Of a DNA stretch of 64,000 nt, positions 25,195 through 34,453 are shown piece after piece. Both the position numbers and the translations under genes were made by a program. Positions within the stretch are counted from its first letter, which is position 1. The number at the start of each line of letters is the position of its first letter. This DNA is from Chryseobacterium rhizosphaerae. Its GTDB lineage: Bacteria; Bacteroidota; Bacteroidia; Flavobacteriales; Weeksellaceae. The stretch lies in assembly GCF_003385455.1 (NCBI RefSeq), contig NZ_QNUF01000017.1, positions 40,280 through 104,279 on the forward strand, written 5' to 3'. Below the pieces are notes generated by a model. It saw nothing but the letters and a program-made list of their open reading frames with translations. It searched no databases and was not told where the DNA came from.

Positions 25195-28100
25195 ATGAGC
25201 CAATTTAAAGAATACAAAAACCTCAACCTTATTGACATAGCCGACAATGTAGCGGAATTTTGGAAACAGAATAATACGTTCAGTAAAAGTGTTGAGATTC
25301 GTCAGGGCAATCCTGAGTTTGTTTTTTATGAAGGTCCGCCTTCAGCAAACGGTATGCCTGGAATTCACCACGTAATGGCAAGAGCATTGAAAGATATTTT
25401 CTGCCGTTACCAAACGCAAAACGGTAAACAGGTTTTCCGTAAAGCGGGTTGGGATACGCATGGTCTTCCTGTGGAACTGGGTGTAGAAAAAGAATTAGGA
25501 ATTACGAAAGAAGATATTGGCAAAAAAATCTCTATTGAAGACTACAATAAAGCATGCCGTGAAGCAGTAATGCGTTATACGGATGTATGGAATAACCTTA
25601 CTGAAAAAATCGGGTATTGGGTTGATCTTGAAGATCCGTACATCACGTACAAGTCAAAATATATGGAAACCGTTTGGTGGTTATTGAAACAGTTATATGA
25701 CAAAAGCTTGTTGTATAAAGGGTATACCATCCAACCTTACTCTCCAAAAGCAGGAACAGGGCTTTCTTCCCACGAGCTGAACCAGCCGGGAACGTATCGT
25801 GATGTTTCAGATACTACGATTGTAGCCCAGTTTAAGGTAAAGAAAGATTCATCTGCTTTATTCAGTGATGTTGACGGAGATGTGCATATCCTGGCATGGA
25901 CAACTACTCCATGGACATTGCCATCCAACACAGCACTTACAGTAGGCAGAGATATTGAATATGTGGTAGTAAAAACTTTCAATCAGTATACTTTTGAACC
26001 TGTAACAGTAGTCTTATCAAGAGTTTTATTACCTAAGGTTTTCGGTAAAAAATATACAGAGGGAACTGATGAGGATTTCGCGAACTATACTTCGGAAAGC
26101 AAGGTCATCCCTTTTAAAGTTTTAAAAGAATTTACAGGAGAACAGCTTGTTGATACAAGGTATGAGCAATTAGTTCCTTGGTTTACCCCTAATGACAACC
26201 CTGAAAATGCTTTCAGAGTAATCCTGGGAGACTTTGTAACAACAGAGGATGGTACAGGTATCGTTCATACGGCACCTACTTTCGGTGCTGATGATGCGAG
26301 GGTTGCTAAGATGGCTCAGCCTGAAATTCCACCGATGTTGGTAAAGGATGAAAATGACAACCTTGTACCGTTGGTAGATTTGCAGGGAAGATTCATCAAA
26401 GGAGAAAACGTTCCTGAAGTCTATGCTGGAAAGTATATCAAAAACGAATATTACGATGAAGGGACTGCTCCTGAAAAATCTTGGGATGTAGAGCTTGCCA
26501 TTCTGTTGAAAACAGAAAACAAAGCCTTCAAAGTAGAAAAATATGTCCACTCGTATCCGCATTGCTGGAGAACAGACAAACCGGTATTATACTATCCATT
26601 AGACTCATGGTTTGTAAAGATGACCGCTGTAAAAGACAGATTGGTAAACCTGAACAAAGAGATCAACTGGAAGCCAAAAGCTACCGGAGAAGGACGTTTT
26701 GCCAACTGGCTTGAAAATGTAAACGACTGGAACCTTTCCCGTTCACGTTATTGGGGTATTCCATTACCGATCTGGAGAACGGATGATCTGAAAGAAGAGA
26801 AAATCATAGGTTCTGTAGAAGAGCTTTACAACGAAATTGAAAAGTCTATTGCGGCAGGATTAATGACTGAAAACCCGTTCAAAGGTTTTGTTGTTGGAAA
26901 TATGTCTGAATCAAACTATGAACTGGTTGATCTTCATAAAAATGTGGTTGACAAAGTGGTGTTGGTTTCTGATTCCGGAAGAGCAATGAAGCGTGAAAGC
27001 GACTTGATCGACGTTTGGTTTGATTCAGGTTCGATGCCTTATGCACAGCTGCATTATCCTTTTGAAAATAAAGAATTAATAGACAATCATAAAGCTTTCC
27101 CGGCTGACTTTATTGCTGAAGGTGTTGATCAGACCCGTGGATGGTTCTATACACTTCATGCTATCGGAACAGCTGTTTTTGATTCTGTAGCCTATAAAAA
27201 CGTAATGAGTAACGGTCTTGTTCTGGATAAAAACGGACAGAAGATGTCAAAACGTTTAGGAAATGCAGTGGATCCGTTTGAAACACTTTCTGTATATGGG
27301 CCTGATGCTACCCGTTGGTATATGATCTCCAATGCCAATCCTTGGGAAAACCTGAAATTTGATATTGAAGGAATTGATGAGGTAAGAAGAAAGTTCTTTG
27401 GAACACTGTACAATACGTATTCATTCTTTGCACTATATGCAAATGTTGATGGGTTCAACTATTCAGAGAAAGAAGTGGAAAACCGTCCTGAAATAGACAG
27501 ATGGATCCTTTCTGAGCTAAACCTTCTGATCAAAGAGGTGAAAGCATTCTATGAAGATTATGAACCTACCCGAGTAGCAAGAGCGATCAGCACATTTGTG
27601 AATGACAACTTAAGTAACTGGTACGTAAGATTATGCAGAAGACGTTTCTGGAAGGGAGAATATTCGGATGATAAAATCTCTGCTTATCAGACTTTATATA
27701 CCTGTCTGGAGGTAGTAACGAAACTATCTGCACCTATTGCTCCGTTCTTTATGGATCAGTTGTATCAGGACTTAAATAAAGTAACAGGTAAAGAAAACTG
27801 TGAATCTGTGCATTTAACAGATTTCCCGGTTGCAGATGAAAGTTTAATCGATCAGGATTTGGTTGAAAAAACTCATTTGGCTCAGAATATTACCAGTATG
27901 GTTTTCTCTTTAAGAAAGAAAGAGAACGTAAAAGTACGTCAGCCATTGCAAAAAGTATTAATTCCTGTATTGGACTCTAAAACAGAGGAACAGATTTTGG
28001 CAGTTGCCGATCTGATCAAGCAGGAAGTAAATGTGAAAGAATTACAGTTAATCAATGCTGAAGAAGCATCTCATTTAATTGTAAAACAGATAAAACCCAA

Positions 28101-28590
28101 CTTCAAAGCACTAGGTCCTAAATTAGGAAAAGACATGAAAGTAGTAGGGGCTGAAATCAGCAATCTTAGTACAGAACAGATTTCAGATCTTGAGAGAGAA
28201 GGGAAGCTTGATATTCAGGGATATGAGATCACATTAGATGATGTGGAAATCTCAACAAAAGACATCCCGGGATGGACGGTAACCTCTGATGGAAAAACAA
28301 CTGTGGCATTAGATTTGACATTAACAGATGAGTTAAAATCTGAAGGAATCGCAAGAGAGTTCATCAATAGAATTCAGAACCTGCGAAAAGATAAGAATTT
28401 TGAGCTGACAGACAGAATTAATATCTTCATTGAGGAGAATTCTCCTTACATTGAAAATGTTAAGAAAAATGAGGAATATATTTCTTCTGAAGTCTTGTCA
28501 AATAAAATAGAAATTGTATCTTCACTTTCAAATTTTAACGAAATCGAAATAGATGAGGTTAGTTTTAAGATAAATATCGAAAAAAATTAA
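25195..28590 (+). CDS. ileS: Isoleucyl-tRNA synthetase
   Basis: Class I aminoacyl-tRNA synthetase of 1131 residues, the usual length for the Bacteroidota type. The HIGH-like signature is GIHH (residues 56-59) after PPSANGMP, and KMSKR is at 683-687. Between them lie the CP1 editing domain with TTPWTLPSNTALTVG and GTGIVHTAPTFGADD. The C-terminal half has the anticodon-binding WILSELNLLIKEV and NWYVRLCRRRFW blocks, and a eukaryote-like extended tail. It charges tRNA-Ile with isoleucine in the cytoplasm. The DksA-like gene follows closely, so the two may share a transcript. Confidence 0.98.
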   Translation: MSQFKEYKNLNLIDIADNVAEFWKQNNTFSKSVEIRQGNPEFVFYEGPPSANGMPGIHHVMARALKDIFCRYQTQNGKQVFRKAGWDTHGLPVELGVEKELGITKEDIGKKISIEDYNKACREAVMRYTDVWNNLTEKIGYWVDLEDPYITYKSKYMETVWWLLKQLYDKSLLYKGYTIQPYSPKAGTGLSSHELNQPGTYRDVSDTTIVAQFKVKKDSSALFSDVDGDVHILAWTTTPWTLPSNTALTVGRDIEYVVVKTFNQYTFEPVTVVLSRVLLPKVFGKKYTEGTDEDFANYTSESKVIPFKVLKEFTGEQLVDTRYEQLVPWFTPNDNPENAFRVILGDFVTTEDGTGIVHTAPTFGADDARVAKMAQPEIPPMLVKDENDNLVPLVDLQGRFIKGENVPEVYAGKYIKNEYYDEGTAPEKSWDVELAILLKTENKAFKVEKYVHSYPHCWRTDKPVLYYPLDSWFVKMTAVKDRLVNLNKEINWKPKATGEGRFANWLENVNDWNLSRSRYWGIPLPIWRTDDLKEEKIIGSVEELYNEIEKSIAAGLMTENPFKGFVVGNMSESNYELVDLHKNVVDKVVLVSDSGRAMKRESDLIDVWFDSGSMPYAQLHYPFENKELIDNHKAFPADFIAEGVDQTRGWFYTLHAIGTAVFDSVAYKNVMSNGLVLDKNGQKMSKRLGNAVDPFETLSVYGPDATRWYMISNANPWENLKFDIEGIDEVRRKFFGTLYNTYSFFALYANVDGFNYSEKEVENRPEIDRWILSELNLLIKEVKAFYEDYEPTRVARAISTFVNDNLSNWYVRLCRRRFWKGEYSDDKISAYQTLYTCLEVVTKLSAPIAPFFMDQLYQDLNKVTGKENCESVHLTDFPVADESLIDQDLVEKTHLAQNITSMVFSLRKKENVKVRQPLQKVLIPVLDSKTEEQILAVADLIKQEVNVKELQLINAEEASHLIVKQIKPNFKALGPKLGKDMKVVGAEISNLSTEQISDLEREGKLDIQGYEITLDDVEISTKDIPGWTVTSDGKTTVALDLTLTDELKSEGIAREFINRIQNLRKDKNFELTDRINIFIEENSPYIENVKKNEEYISSEVLSNKIEIVSSLSNFNEIEIDEVSFKINIEKN

Positions 28591-28648
28591 CATGTAGTTA
28601 TTGTATTTCAAAATCCATTTCATAATTTTATTAAAAAAGAGAAAGAAT

Positions 28649-29029
28649 ATGTCAGACGAAAGAGTTAGATACAGCGATGCTGATTTACAGGAATTTAAGG
28701 CAATCATAAAAGAAAAAATAGAGAAAGCAGAAAAAGATCTTCAGCTCATCAGAGAAAGTTTCATCAATGACCAGAATAATGGGACAGATGACACTTCACC
28801 TACCTTCAAGGCTTTTGAAGAAGGAGCAGAAACATTGAGTAAGGAGCAAAACTCTATTTTGGCAGGAAGACAGGAAAAATTCGTGCGTGATCTTAAAAAT
28901 GCTTTAATCAGAATCGAAAATAAAACGTATGGTGTTTGCAGAGTAACAGGGAAGCTTATTCCTAAGGAAAGACTTTTAGCCGTTCCTCACGCTACCTTGA
29001 GCATCGAAGCGAAAAACATGCAAAAATAA
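28649..29029 (+). CDS. DksA/TraR-type zinc-finger family protein
   Basis: A 126-residue protein starting at ATG 28649 (MSDERVRYSDADL). The N-terminal half is a charged coiled coil (LQEFKAIIKEKIEKAEKDLQ). The C-terminal part has the DksA/TraR context YGVCRVTGKLIPKERLLAVPHA, with only one Cys left of the four-Cys zinc finger. Such Cys-poor versions are common in Bacteroidota. Family members bind the RNA polymerase secondary channel. It sits between ileS (58 bases upstream) and two small membrane/basic proteins. The longer start at 28601 lacks a match to family N-termini. Confidence 0.8.
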   Translation: MSDERVRYSDADLQEFKAIIKEKIEKAEKDLQLIRESFINDQNNGTDDTSPTFKAFEEGAETLSKEQNSILAGRQEKFVRDLKNALIRIENKTYGVCRVTGKLIPKERLLAVPHATLSIEAKNMQK

Positions 29030-29107
29030 CCGTAAGGTTTGTAAAATAATATTGGGTTTATATTGTATTCACGGATACTTTATAAACCTAATTTTTAATG
29101 TATACCC

Positions 29108-29353
29108 ATGAACGAATTATTAATTTTAGTAATTATCGTCGTAGGAGTTTTATTGTTTTTCAACAGAGAATGGATCAAAAAAAGGATCTTTCCCGATAAA
29201 CATACAAATTACACGATAGATGATCAGTTTAATTCCGATAAACGTGAAAGGGAAAAAGAAGTCGACAGGCTTTTGAGTAAGATGGGCAAAAACGGAATTA
29301 ATGATCTTTCTCCAAAAGAAAGAAAAAGACTTGACGAATTGTCCAAAATGTAA
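29108..29353 (+). CDS. Small membrane-anchored DUF6576-like protein
   Basis: An 81-residue protein with one N-terminal membrane span (MNELLILVIIVVGVLLFF) and a charged cytoplasmic tail. The tail ends with ERKRLDELSKM, the helix seen at the C-terminus of Bacteroidota rhomboid-type proteins (DUF6576-like: EVDRLLSKMGKNGINDLSPKE). It carries no catalytic residues. It is followed at 16 bases by another small gene and then lspA, forming a tight group. The function is unknown. Confidence 0.65.
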   Translation: MNELLILVIIVVGVLLFFNREWIKKRIFPDKHTNYTIDDQFNSDKREREKEVDRLLSKMGKNGINDLSPKERKRLDELSKM

Positions 29354-29369
29354 CATTTAAATATAAGAA

Positions 29370-29564
29370 ATGGAATCTATCATCGTACACCCAAAAAATG
29401 CAATGGAGCTCAGCGCTCTGAAAGGCGTTTTAAAAGAAATGAACATTAAATTTGAAAAGGCTCATGTGAAAAGTTCATTTAATGGACAGAAAGTGATTAA
29501 GAAAGCGAGCGATAATAAAAATGCAAAAACAGCTTCAAAACCGCCAAAACCTAAAGGACTGTAA
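29370..29564 (+). CDS. Small DUF2683-like protein
   Basis: A 64-residue soluble protein. MESIIVHPKNAMELSALKGVLKEMNIKFEKA resembles the DUF2683 family, whose members are often found as small stand-alone or antitoxin-like proteins. The tail is basic and Lys/Pro-rich (SDNKNAKTASKPPKPKGL). The last base of its stop overlaps the start of lspA, so translation is coupled. No toxin partner is visible beside it. The function is unknown. Confidence 0.65.
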   Translation: MESIIVHPKNAMELSALKGVLKEMNIKFEKAHVKSSFNGQKVIKKASDNKNAKTASKPPKPKGL

Positions 29565-30202
29565 TGAAAAAGATATTAGCTATCACATTTTTGGTATTGT
29601 TAATTGACCAGGCTTCTAAAATTTATATTAAAACCCATTTTAATCTGGATGACAGCGTGACTGTTCTTCCCGGATTCAAACTGACCTTTGTGGAAAATCC
29701 CGGGATGGCTTATGGGTTTCACTTTGGAGGGATCATCGGAAAATACTTTCTGGTTATCCTGAGACTTTTCCTAATTGGAGGAATGGTATATATGTTTAAA
29801 AAATGGCTGAAAGAAGGAGCCTCAAACTATCTTCTGATTCCTATGTCTATTATTTTTGCCGGAGCTATCGGAAATATTATCGATGGTATGTTTTACGGAA
29901 TGATCTTCGACAGCGGAACGGTTTATGATCAAAGCATTGATCGTTGGCTGGGATATGGCGGAATTTCTAAGTTTGTTCCTTTTGGCCAGGGATATTCCAC
30001 TTTCATGAAAGGCTGTGTGGTTGATATGCTTCACTTCCCACTGGTAGACTGGTATGTTCCGGAAAACATCCCTTTGATTGGCGGAAAACATATTGAATTC
30101 TTCAAGTATATTTTCAATGTGGCTGATTCTGCTATTACCGTAGGAGCTGCCTTACTGTTAATCTTCAGAAAAAAAGCTTTCCCGAACGGGCTTGAGTTTT
30201 AA
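29564..30202 (+). CDS. lspA: Lipoprotein signal peptidase (signal peptidase II)
   Basis: A 212-residue integral membrane aspartyl protease that removes signal peptides of prolipoproteins. Visible blocks are LLIDQASKIYIKTHF at the N-terminus, VENPGMAYGF, AGAIGNIIDGMFYG (first catalytic Asp region) and VVDMLHFPLVDW followed by FKYIFNVADSAI (second Asp). Four membrane spans are predicted. It is longer than Proteobacterial LspA because of an insert around residues 105-150, usual in Bacteroidota. Many lipoproteins in this window (C45 enzyme, Ig-like protein, serine hydrolase) would be its substrates. Confidence 0.95.
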   Translation: MKKILAITFLVLLIDQASKIYIKTHFNLDDSVTVLPGFKLTFVENPGMAYGFHFGGIIGKYFLVILRLFLIGGMVYMFKKWLKEGASNYLLIPMSIIFAGAIGNIIDGMFYGMIFDSGTVYDQSIDRWLGYGGISKFVPFGQGYSTFMKGCVVDMLHFPLVDWYVPENIPLIGGKHIEFFKYIFNVADSAITVGAALLLIFRKKAFPNGLEF

Positions 30203-30216
30203 AAGATTTATTTCGG

Positions 30217-30861
30217 ATGAAAAAAATAATCAAAAATATTTTCACATTTTTCCTGCTTCTTTTTGTGGCAGGAATTATTTTTATTGCCTGGGCAAACTAT
30301 AATATAAAAAAGGAAAGTGAAGCTTTTGTATCCTACACTATTGCCGATGTACCTGAAACCAAAACAGCATTACTTCTGGGAACAGGAAAAACATTAAGCA
30401 ATGGAATGCCAAATGCCTATTTCTACAATAGAATTAAAGCTGCTACAGATCTTTATAAGAGTGGAAAAATCCAATACATCATTGTAAGTGGAGACAACAG
30501 CACCAAAGATTATAATGAACCGGAAGATATGCTGCTGACCTTAATGCATCAGGGGATTCCACAGGATAAAATCATTATGGATCATGCCGGGTTCAGAACC
30601 TTGGATTCTGTAGTAAGGGCTAAAGACATCTTCGGACAGACAAAGCTGGTGATCATCTCCCAAAAGTTTCATAATGAAAGAGCTGTTTTCCTGGCCAGAA
30701 AAAATGGCATGGAAGCATTTGGATATAATGCTGCAGATGTCAATAAGTATGCAGGTCTGAAAACCAACATGCGGGAGTATATTGCAAAAGCCAAAGTCTA
30801 TTGGGATCTGCTTTTCGGGGTGGAACCGAAATTTGGGGGAGAGAAGATTTTAATTCCATAA
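30217..30861 (+). CDS. SanA/YdcF-like DUF218 protein
   Basis: A 214-residue protein with one N-terminal membrane anchor (about residues 8-28) and a DUF218 domain. Blocks are ALLLGTGKTLSNGMPNAYFYNRIKAATDLYKSGK, IIVSGDNSTKDYNEPEDM, and TKLVIISQKFHNERAVFLARKNG. SanA of E. coli belongs to this family and affects envelope permeability to vancomycin at high temperature. The enzymatic activity is undefined. It follows lspA by 14 bases, so it is probably in the same operon. Confidence 0.85.
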   Translation: MKKIIKNIFTFFLLLFVAGIIFIAWANYNIKKESEAFVSYTIADVPETKTALLLGTGKTLSNGMPNAYFYNRIKAATDLYKSGKIQYIIVSGDNSTKDYNEPEDMLLTLMHQGIPQDKIIMDHAGFRTLDSVVRAKDIFGQTKLVIISQKFHNERAVFLARKNGMEAFGYNAADVNKYAGLKTNMREYIAKAKVYWDLLFGVEPKFGGEKILIP

Positions 30862-30997
30862 GATTTTAAATTTTGGTAACGCTAATAGAAGAATTGATAT
30901 GTGGAGGAGCTCTAAGATCTTCCCCACTGAATTGTAACAACAAGTCTTGATTCTTGATTCTTTTAATCTTTTTTACCCATTATCCCACCAAACCTCG

Positions 30998-31005
30998 TAA
31001 ATTTG
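30998..31005 (+). promoter_or_regulatory. -7 box of trpS
   Basis: TAAATTTG matches the Bacteroidota -7 consensus, with a T-rich -33-like stretch about 21 bases upstream. It leaves about 25-30 bases of leader before ATG 31037. The 175-base gap also holds a short tandem of TCTTGAT units near 30945-30960. Confidence 0.55.
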
Positions 31006-31036
31006 CAATTCATTAATTTTAAAATATTGTAAACAA

Positions 31037-32005
31037 ATGTCAAGAATTCTTACCGGCATTCAAGCCACCGGAACCCCCCATCTTGGAAACCTACTTGGGG
31101 CAATTATTCCTGCTATTGAACTTTCTAAGCAGGAAGGAAATGAATCATTTTTATTTATCGCGAATCTTCATACCCTTACCCAGATAAAAGATGCGCAGAC
31201 GTTAAGACAAAATACCTACGAGATTGCTGCGGCTTGGCTTGCTTGTGGATTAGATACTGAAAAAACATTCTTCTACAGACAAAGTGATATCGCTGAAACC
31301 TGTGAACTATCTTGGCATTTATCATGTTTTTTTCCTTATCAAAGATTAACACTGGCCCATTCATTTAAAGATAAGGCAGACCGTCTTCAGGACGTGAATG
31401 CAGGGCTGTTTACCTATCCTATTTTGATGGCTGCAGATATCCTGCTGTATGATGCAGAGATTGTGCCTGTAGGGAAAGATCAGCTTCAGCATTTGGAAAT
31501 TGCCAGAGATGTAGCTTCGAGGTTTAATAATCAAATGGGTGAAGTTTTTGTTTTACCACAATCTGAACTTCAGGAAGACACAAAATATGTTCCCGGGACT
31601 GACGGCCGTAAAATGTCTAAATCTATGGGAAATATCATCAATGTTTTTCTCCCTGAAAAGGAACTGAAAAAACAGGTGATGAGTATTGAATCGGATTCTA
31701 AATCGTTGGAAGAGCCTAAGGACCCTGAAACAGACAAGACATTCCAGATTTATGAACTTATTGCTACTCCTGAGCAAACCGAGGAATTAAGAGCTAAATA
31801 CCTTGCCGGAAACTTCGGATACGGACATGCTAAAAAAGAATTGTTGGATTTGATCTTAGTTCGTTTTGCCAAAGAAAGAGAAACATTCGCTTATTATATG
31901 AATAATCTGGACGAACTGGAAGCAAAATTACAGCAGGGTGCAGAGAAAACAAGACCTGTGGCACTGGAAACTATTAAAAGAGTAAGAACAAGCTTAGGAT
32001 TTTAA
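31037..32005 (+). CDS. trpS: Tryptophanyl-tRNA synthetase
   Basis: A 322-residue class I synthetase. The HIGH-equivalent PHLGN is at residues 14-18, KMSKS at 192-196, and the Trp-binding segment VPVGKDQLQHLEIARDVA lies between them. Length and motifs fit the bacterial TrpRS-I type. It attaches tryptophan to tRNA-Trp in the cytoplasm. It is monocistronic, with a strong terminator immediately downstream and its own -7 box. Confidence 0.97.
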   Translation: MSRILTGIQATGTPHLGNLLGAIIPAIELSKQEGNESFLFIANLHTLTQIKDAQTLRQNTYEIAAAWLACGLDTEKTFFYRQSDIAETCELSWHLSCFFPYQRLTLAHSFKDKADRLQDVNAGLFTYPILMAADILLYDAEIVPVGKDQLQHLEIARDVASRFNNQMGEVFVLPQSELQEDTKYVPGTDGRKMSKSMGNIINVFLPEKELKKQVMSIESDSKSLEEPKDPETDKTFQIYELIATPEQTEELRAKYLAGNFGYGHAKKELLDLILVRFAKERETFAYYMNNLDELEAKLQQGAEKTRPVALETIKRVRTSLGF

Positions 32006-32025
32006 TTCTAAGTTTCAAACATAAG

Positions 32026-32050
32026 AAAGCCCTTCAAATTGAAGGGCTTT
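32026..32050 (+). terminator. Rho-independent terminator of trpS
   Basis: A perfect 10-bp stem, AAAGCCCTTC at 32026-32035 and GAAGGGCTTT at 32041-32050, followed by TTCTTTT. It may also end the opposing kinase transcript. Confidence 0.85.
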
Positions 32051-32079
32051 TTCTTTTCATGATGCTGTCTATTATATTC

Positions 32080-33363
32080 TCAGATCTTATTTTTCTCAAG
32101 TATAAAGTAATGCATTTTATCTTCAAACTTATAAACAATGTCCCAACCGGGATACTGCTTGATAATGGTTTTAATAATCGACAGCCCCAAGCCGGTAGAG
32201 GTGTGATCGGAACTCTGTTTATAGAAACGGTCAAAAATCCTGGATGGATCTAATCCCACGGCAGCTCCACTGTTTTGAAATGTAATCCTGTCATCCTCAA
32301 TCATAATATTCAATGTACCTTCTTCATTATTATATTTAATGGCATTCTTAAGAAGATTAGACAACAGAATATCCGCAAGGTCACGGTTAAAATCAGCTTC
32401 AAAACTTCCTTTTTCTATGATATTTACATCTACTTTTTTAAACTCTATAAAGTCTTCATAATTTTGAACCAGCTTGCCGATCAAAGCATTAAAGTCTACT
32501 CCTGCGGTTTTATTAAACTGGCTGTTCTCTATTTTGGAAAGCATTAATAAAGATTTATTTAACCCCACCATCCTTCTCAGGTCATTCTTTACTCCGGTGA
32601 GAAAATTCAGATTCTTTTCATCGAGGTCATCATTCTGAATAAGGAGATCTATTTTATTAATAACTATGGCAAGTGGGGTCTGAAGTTCATGGGAGGCATT
32701 TTCAATAAACTGTTTCTGCTGATAAAAAACAAGCTCATTACGCTCAATCATTTCATTAATTTCAACATTCAGCTCCTCAAACTCTTTAATGATATATTCT
32801 TTATTCTCCTGATCCGCGGGAATCCCAAATTGGTACTTTTTAAGTTTATCTAAAATTAAATAGAATGGGCGCATCGCTTTATTCAGCAGATATCCGTTGA
32901 CAACAACTATACTTATTACCAAAACAATATAGAGAACAATTAAGGCTGTTGTGAGGTCATAGATCAGTTCATCTTCTTCTACGGTAGAAGTTCTTATCAC
33001 AAGCCTCTGATTCATCTTATACTGGTCAATAAAGTCTGCCTCAAGCACACGATAAGGCTGATCTTTATCGTCATACTCCATATAATACATCTTATTATAG
33101 AGGCGGCTTTTATTTTTATATTCTCCGGCAGTAATAGGATTAATCTTAAATTCATTAAAACCAAAATCATTATTCTTCAATAGCTGGGGATTCAGGTATA
33201 CTGCTTTAATGATCTGTATTTTTCTGTCCCTAAGCCCATCATCCACATTATCATGAACTTCATCCAGGATATAGGCATAAAACAACCCGGCCCAAACTGC
33301 AATAATCAGCAGAAGGATCATAATAAGGTATTTTATCGTGTAATATTTTAATGAAACTTTCAT
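32080..33363 (-). CDS. Two-component sensor histidine kinase
   Basis: A 427-residue membrane kinase. Two transmembrane spans (about residues 11-32 and 138-160) flank a periplasmic sensor loop. The phospho-acceptor His225 is in ENASHELQTPLAIVINK, and the ATPase domain shows NLLKNAIKYN (N-box), then DRFYKQSSDHTSTGLGLSII (F and G2 boxes). It autophosphorylates and passes phosphate to the regulator whose gene overlaps its start by ATGA. PepSY-like periplasmic proteins are encoded upstream on the same strand and could be inputs or targets. The signal is unknown. Confidence 0.93.
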   Translation of the reverse strand: MKVSLKYYTIKYLIMILLLIIAVWAGLFYAYILDEVHDNVDDGLRDRKIQIIKAVYLNPQLLKNNDFGFNEFKINPITAGEYKNKSRLYNKMYYMEYDDKDQPYRVLEADFIDQYKMNQRLVIRTSTVEEDELIYDLTTALIVLYIVLVISIVVVNGYLLNKAMRPFYLILDKLKKYQFGIPADQENKEYIIKEFEELNVEINEMIERNELVFYQQKQFIENASHELQTPLAIVINKIDLLIQNDDLDEKNLNFLTGVKNDLRRMVGLNKSLLMLSKIENSQFNKTAGVDFNALIGKLVQNYEDFIEFKKVDVNIIEKGSFEADFNRDLADILLSNLLKNAIKYNNEEGTLNIMIEDDRITFQNSGAAVGLDPSRIFDRFYKQSSDHTSTGLGLSIIKTIIKQYPGWDIVYKFEDKMHYFILEKNKI

Positions 33364-34034
33364 CAGATAAATTTATAGCCTATCCCATATACCGCCTGAA
33401 AATCAGCTTCAGCATTCAGATTTTTCAACTTCTTGCGGAGATTTTTAATCTGCGAGTAAATAAAATCCAGACTATCTGCCTGATCTATATAATCTCCCCA
33501 GATCGCTTCAGCCAATGTAGTTTTCTGTAAGGTTTTTTCAGGATGAATAACAAAGTAATACAGAAGGTCATATTCTTTACGGTTCAGCACAAGTTCCTCC
33601 TTTCCTATCATCACCTTTCTGAGATCGGGATCAATACTGATATTTTTATATGTAATACTGTTTTCCCCATCCTGGTTATTTCTCCTGATCACAGACTTTA
33701 CTCTTGCCATAAGCTCTGCCAGGTGAAAAGGTTTGGCAAGATAATCATCCGCCCCTATCTCCAATCCTGTTACTTTATCATCTACTGAATCTTTCGCCGA
33801 CAGAATGATGACAGGATCTTTTTTATGCATTTTTTTTATTTCTCTCAGCAGGTCTATCCCACTTCCGTCCGGCAGCATAATATCCAGCAAAATGCAATCA
33901 TATTCGTAGGAAATAATCTTCTCAAGGCCCGAGCTGTATGTATCTGCATGTTCTACAATAAAATGTTCCGCTTCCAGAAATTTCTGTACAGTATCCTTTA
34001 TGGCCGGTTCATCTTCTACTATTAAAATCTTCAT
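33363..34034 (-). CDS. OmpR/PhoB-family response regulator
   Basis: A 223-residue regulator. The receiver domain has phospho-acceptor Asp51 in CILLDIMLPDGSG, acidic pocket EDEP and Lys100 in DDYLAKPFH. A C-terminal winged helix (about 125-223) contains LNRKEYDLLYYFVIHPEKT and SQIKNLRKKL. It pairs with the kinase at 32080-33363 (ATGA overlap). The 171-base gap to the PepSY-like genes upstream could hold its promoter, and autoregulation of the PepSY genes is a plausible but unproven arrangement. Confidence 0.94.
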   Translation of the reverse strand: MKILIVEDEPAIKDTVQKFLEAEHFIVEHADTYSSGLEKIISYEYDCILLDIMLPDGSGIDLLREIKKMHKKDPVIILSAKDSVDDKVTGLEIGADDYLAKPFHLAELMARVKSVIRRNNQDGENSITYKNISIDPDLRKVMIGKEELVLNRKEYDLLYYFVIHPEKTLQKTTLAEAIWGDYIDQADSLDFIYSQIKNLRKKLKNLNAEADFQAVYGIGYKFI

Positions 34035-34204
34035 TCTGCTTTGATTTGCGCTCTGCTGAACGGTTAAAACTTATATCAAATATATGAAATTATAAGGTGG
34101 GGAGCCGGAAGTTACTTGCCCGCATCCGGCAATGATTACTTTCTGTTAATTGTAAAGGAGTAACACCTTTCTTCTTCCGGCTCCCTGCTTCTTTTCTTTA
34201 ACAA

Positions 34205-34453
34205 CTAGTTCATTTTTACAAAACGACCGTCTGCATCAAAAACGAGACACATCCCACTCATCAGTTGAATTTTATAGGCATTATATTTTCTTTCAATAGA
34301 GCTTACCACGCTGCACGGATGATGTCTTGTTATAAAAGACACAATACTCTTTCTAATCTTGTTGGAAGAAGCTTCTCTTCCAGTATTTCTTATGATATTC
34401 CAATTGATCATATTCTTAAATTTTGGTGTTATATGTAATGACCTGCTAGTCAT
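34205..34453 (-). CDS. Short PepSY-like protein (single domain)
   Basis: An 82-residue protein starting at ATG 34453, overlapping the stop of the preceding PepSY-like gene. Its C-terminal ~45 residues (KIRKSIVSFITRHHP, YNAYKIQLMSG, VFDADGRFVKMN) match the second half of that neighbour and the PepSY-like (BLIP-fold) repeat pattern. It has no signal peptide, unlike its neighbour, so it may be a remnant of a second gene or a cytoplasmic single-domain protein. It is less certain than the genes around it. Confidence 0.5.
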   Translation of the reverse strand: MTSRSLHITPKFKNMINWNIIRNTGREASSNKIRKSIVSFITRHHPCSVVSSIERKYNAYKIQLMSGMCLVFDADGRFVKMN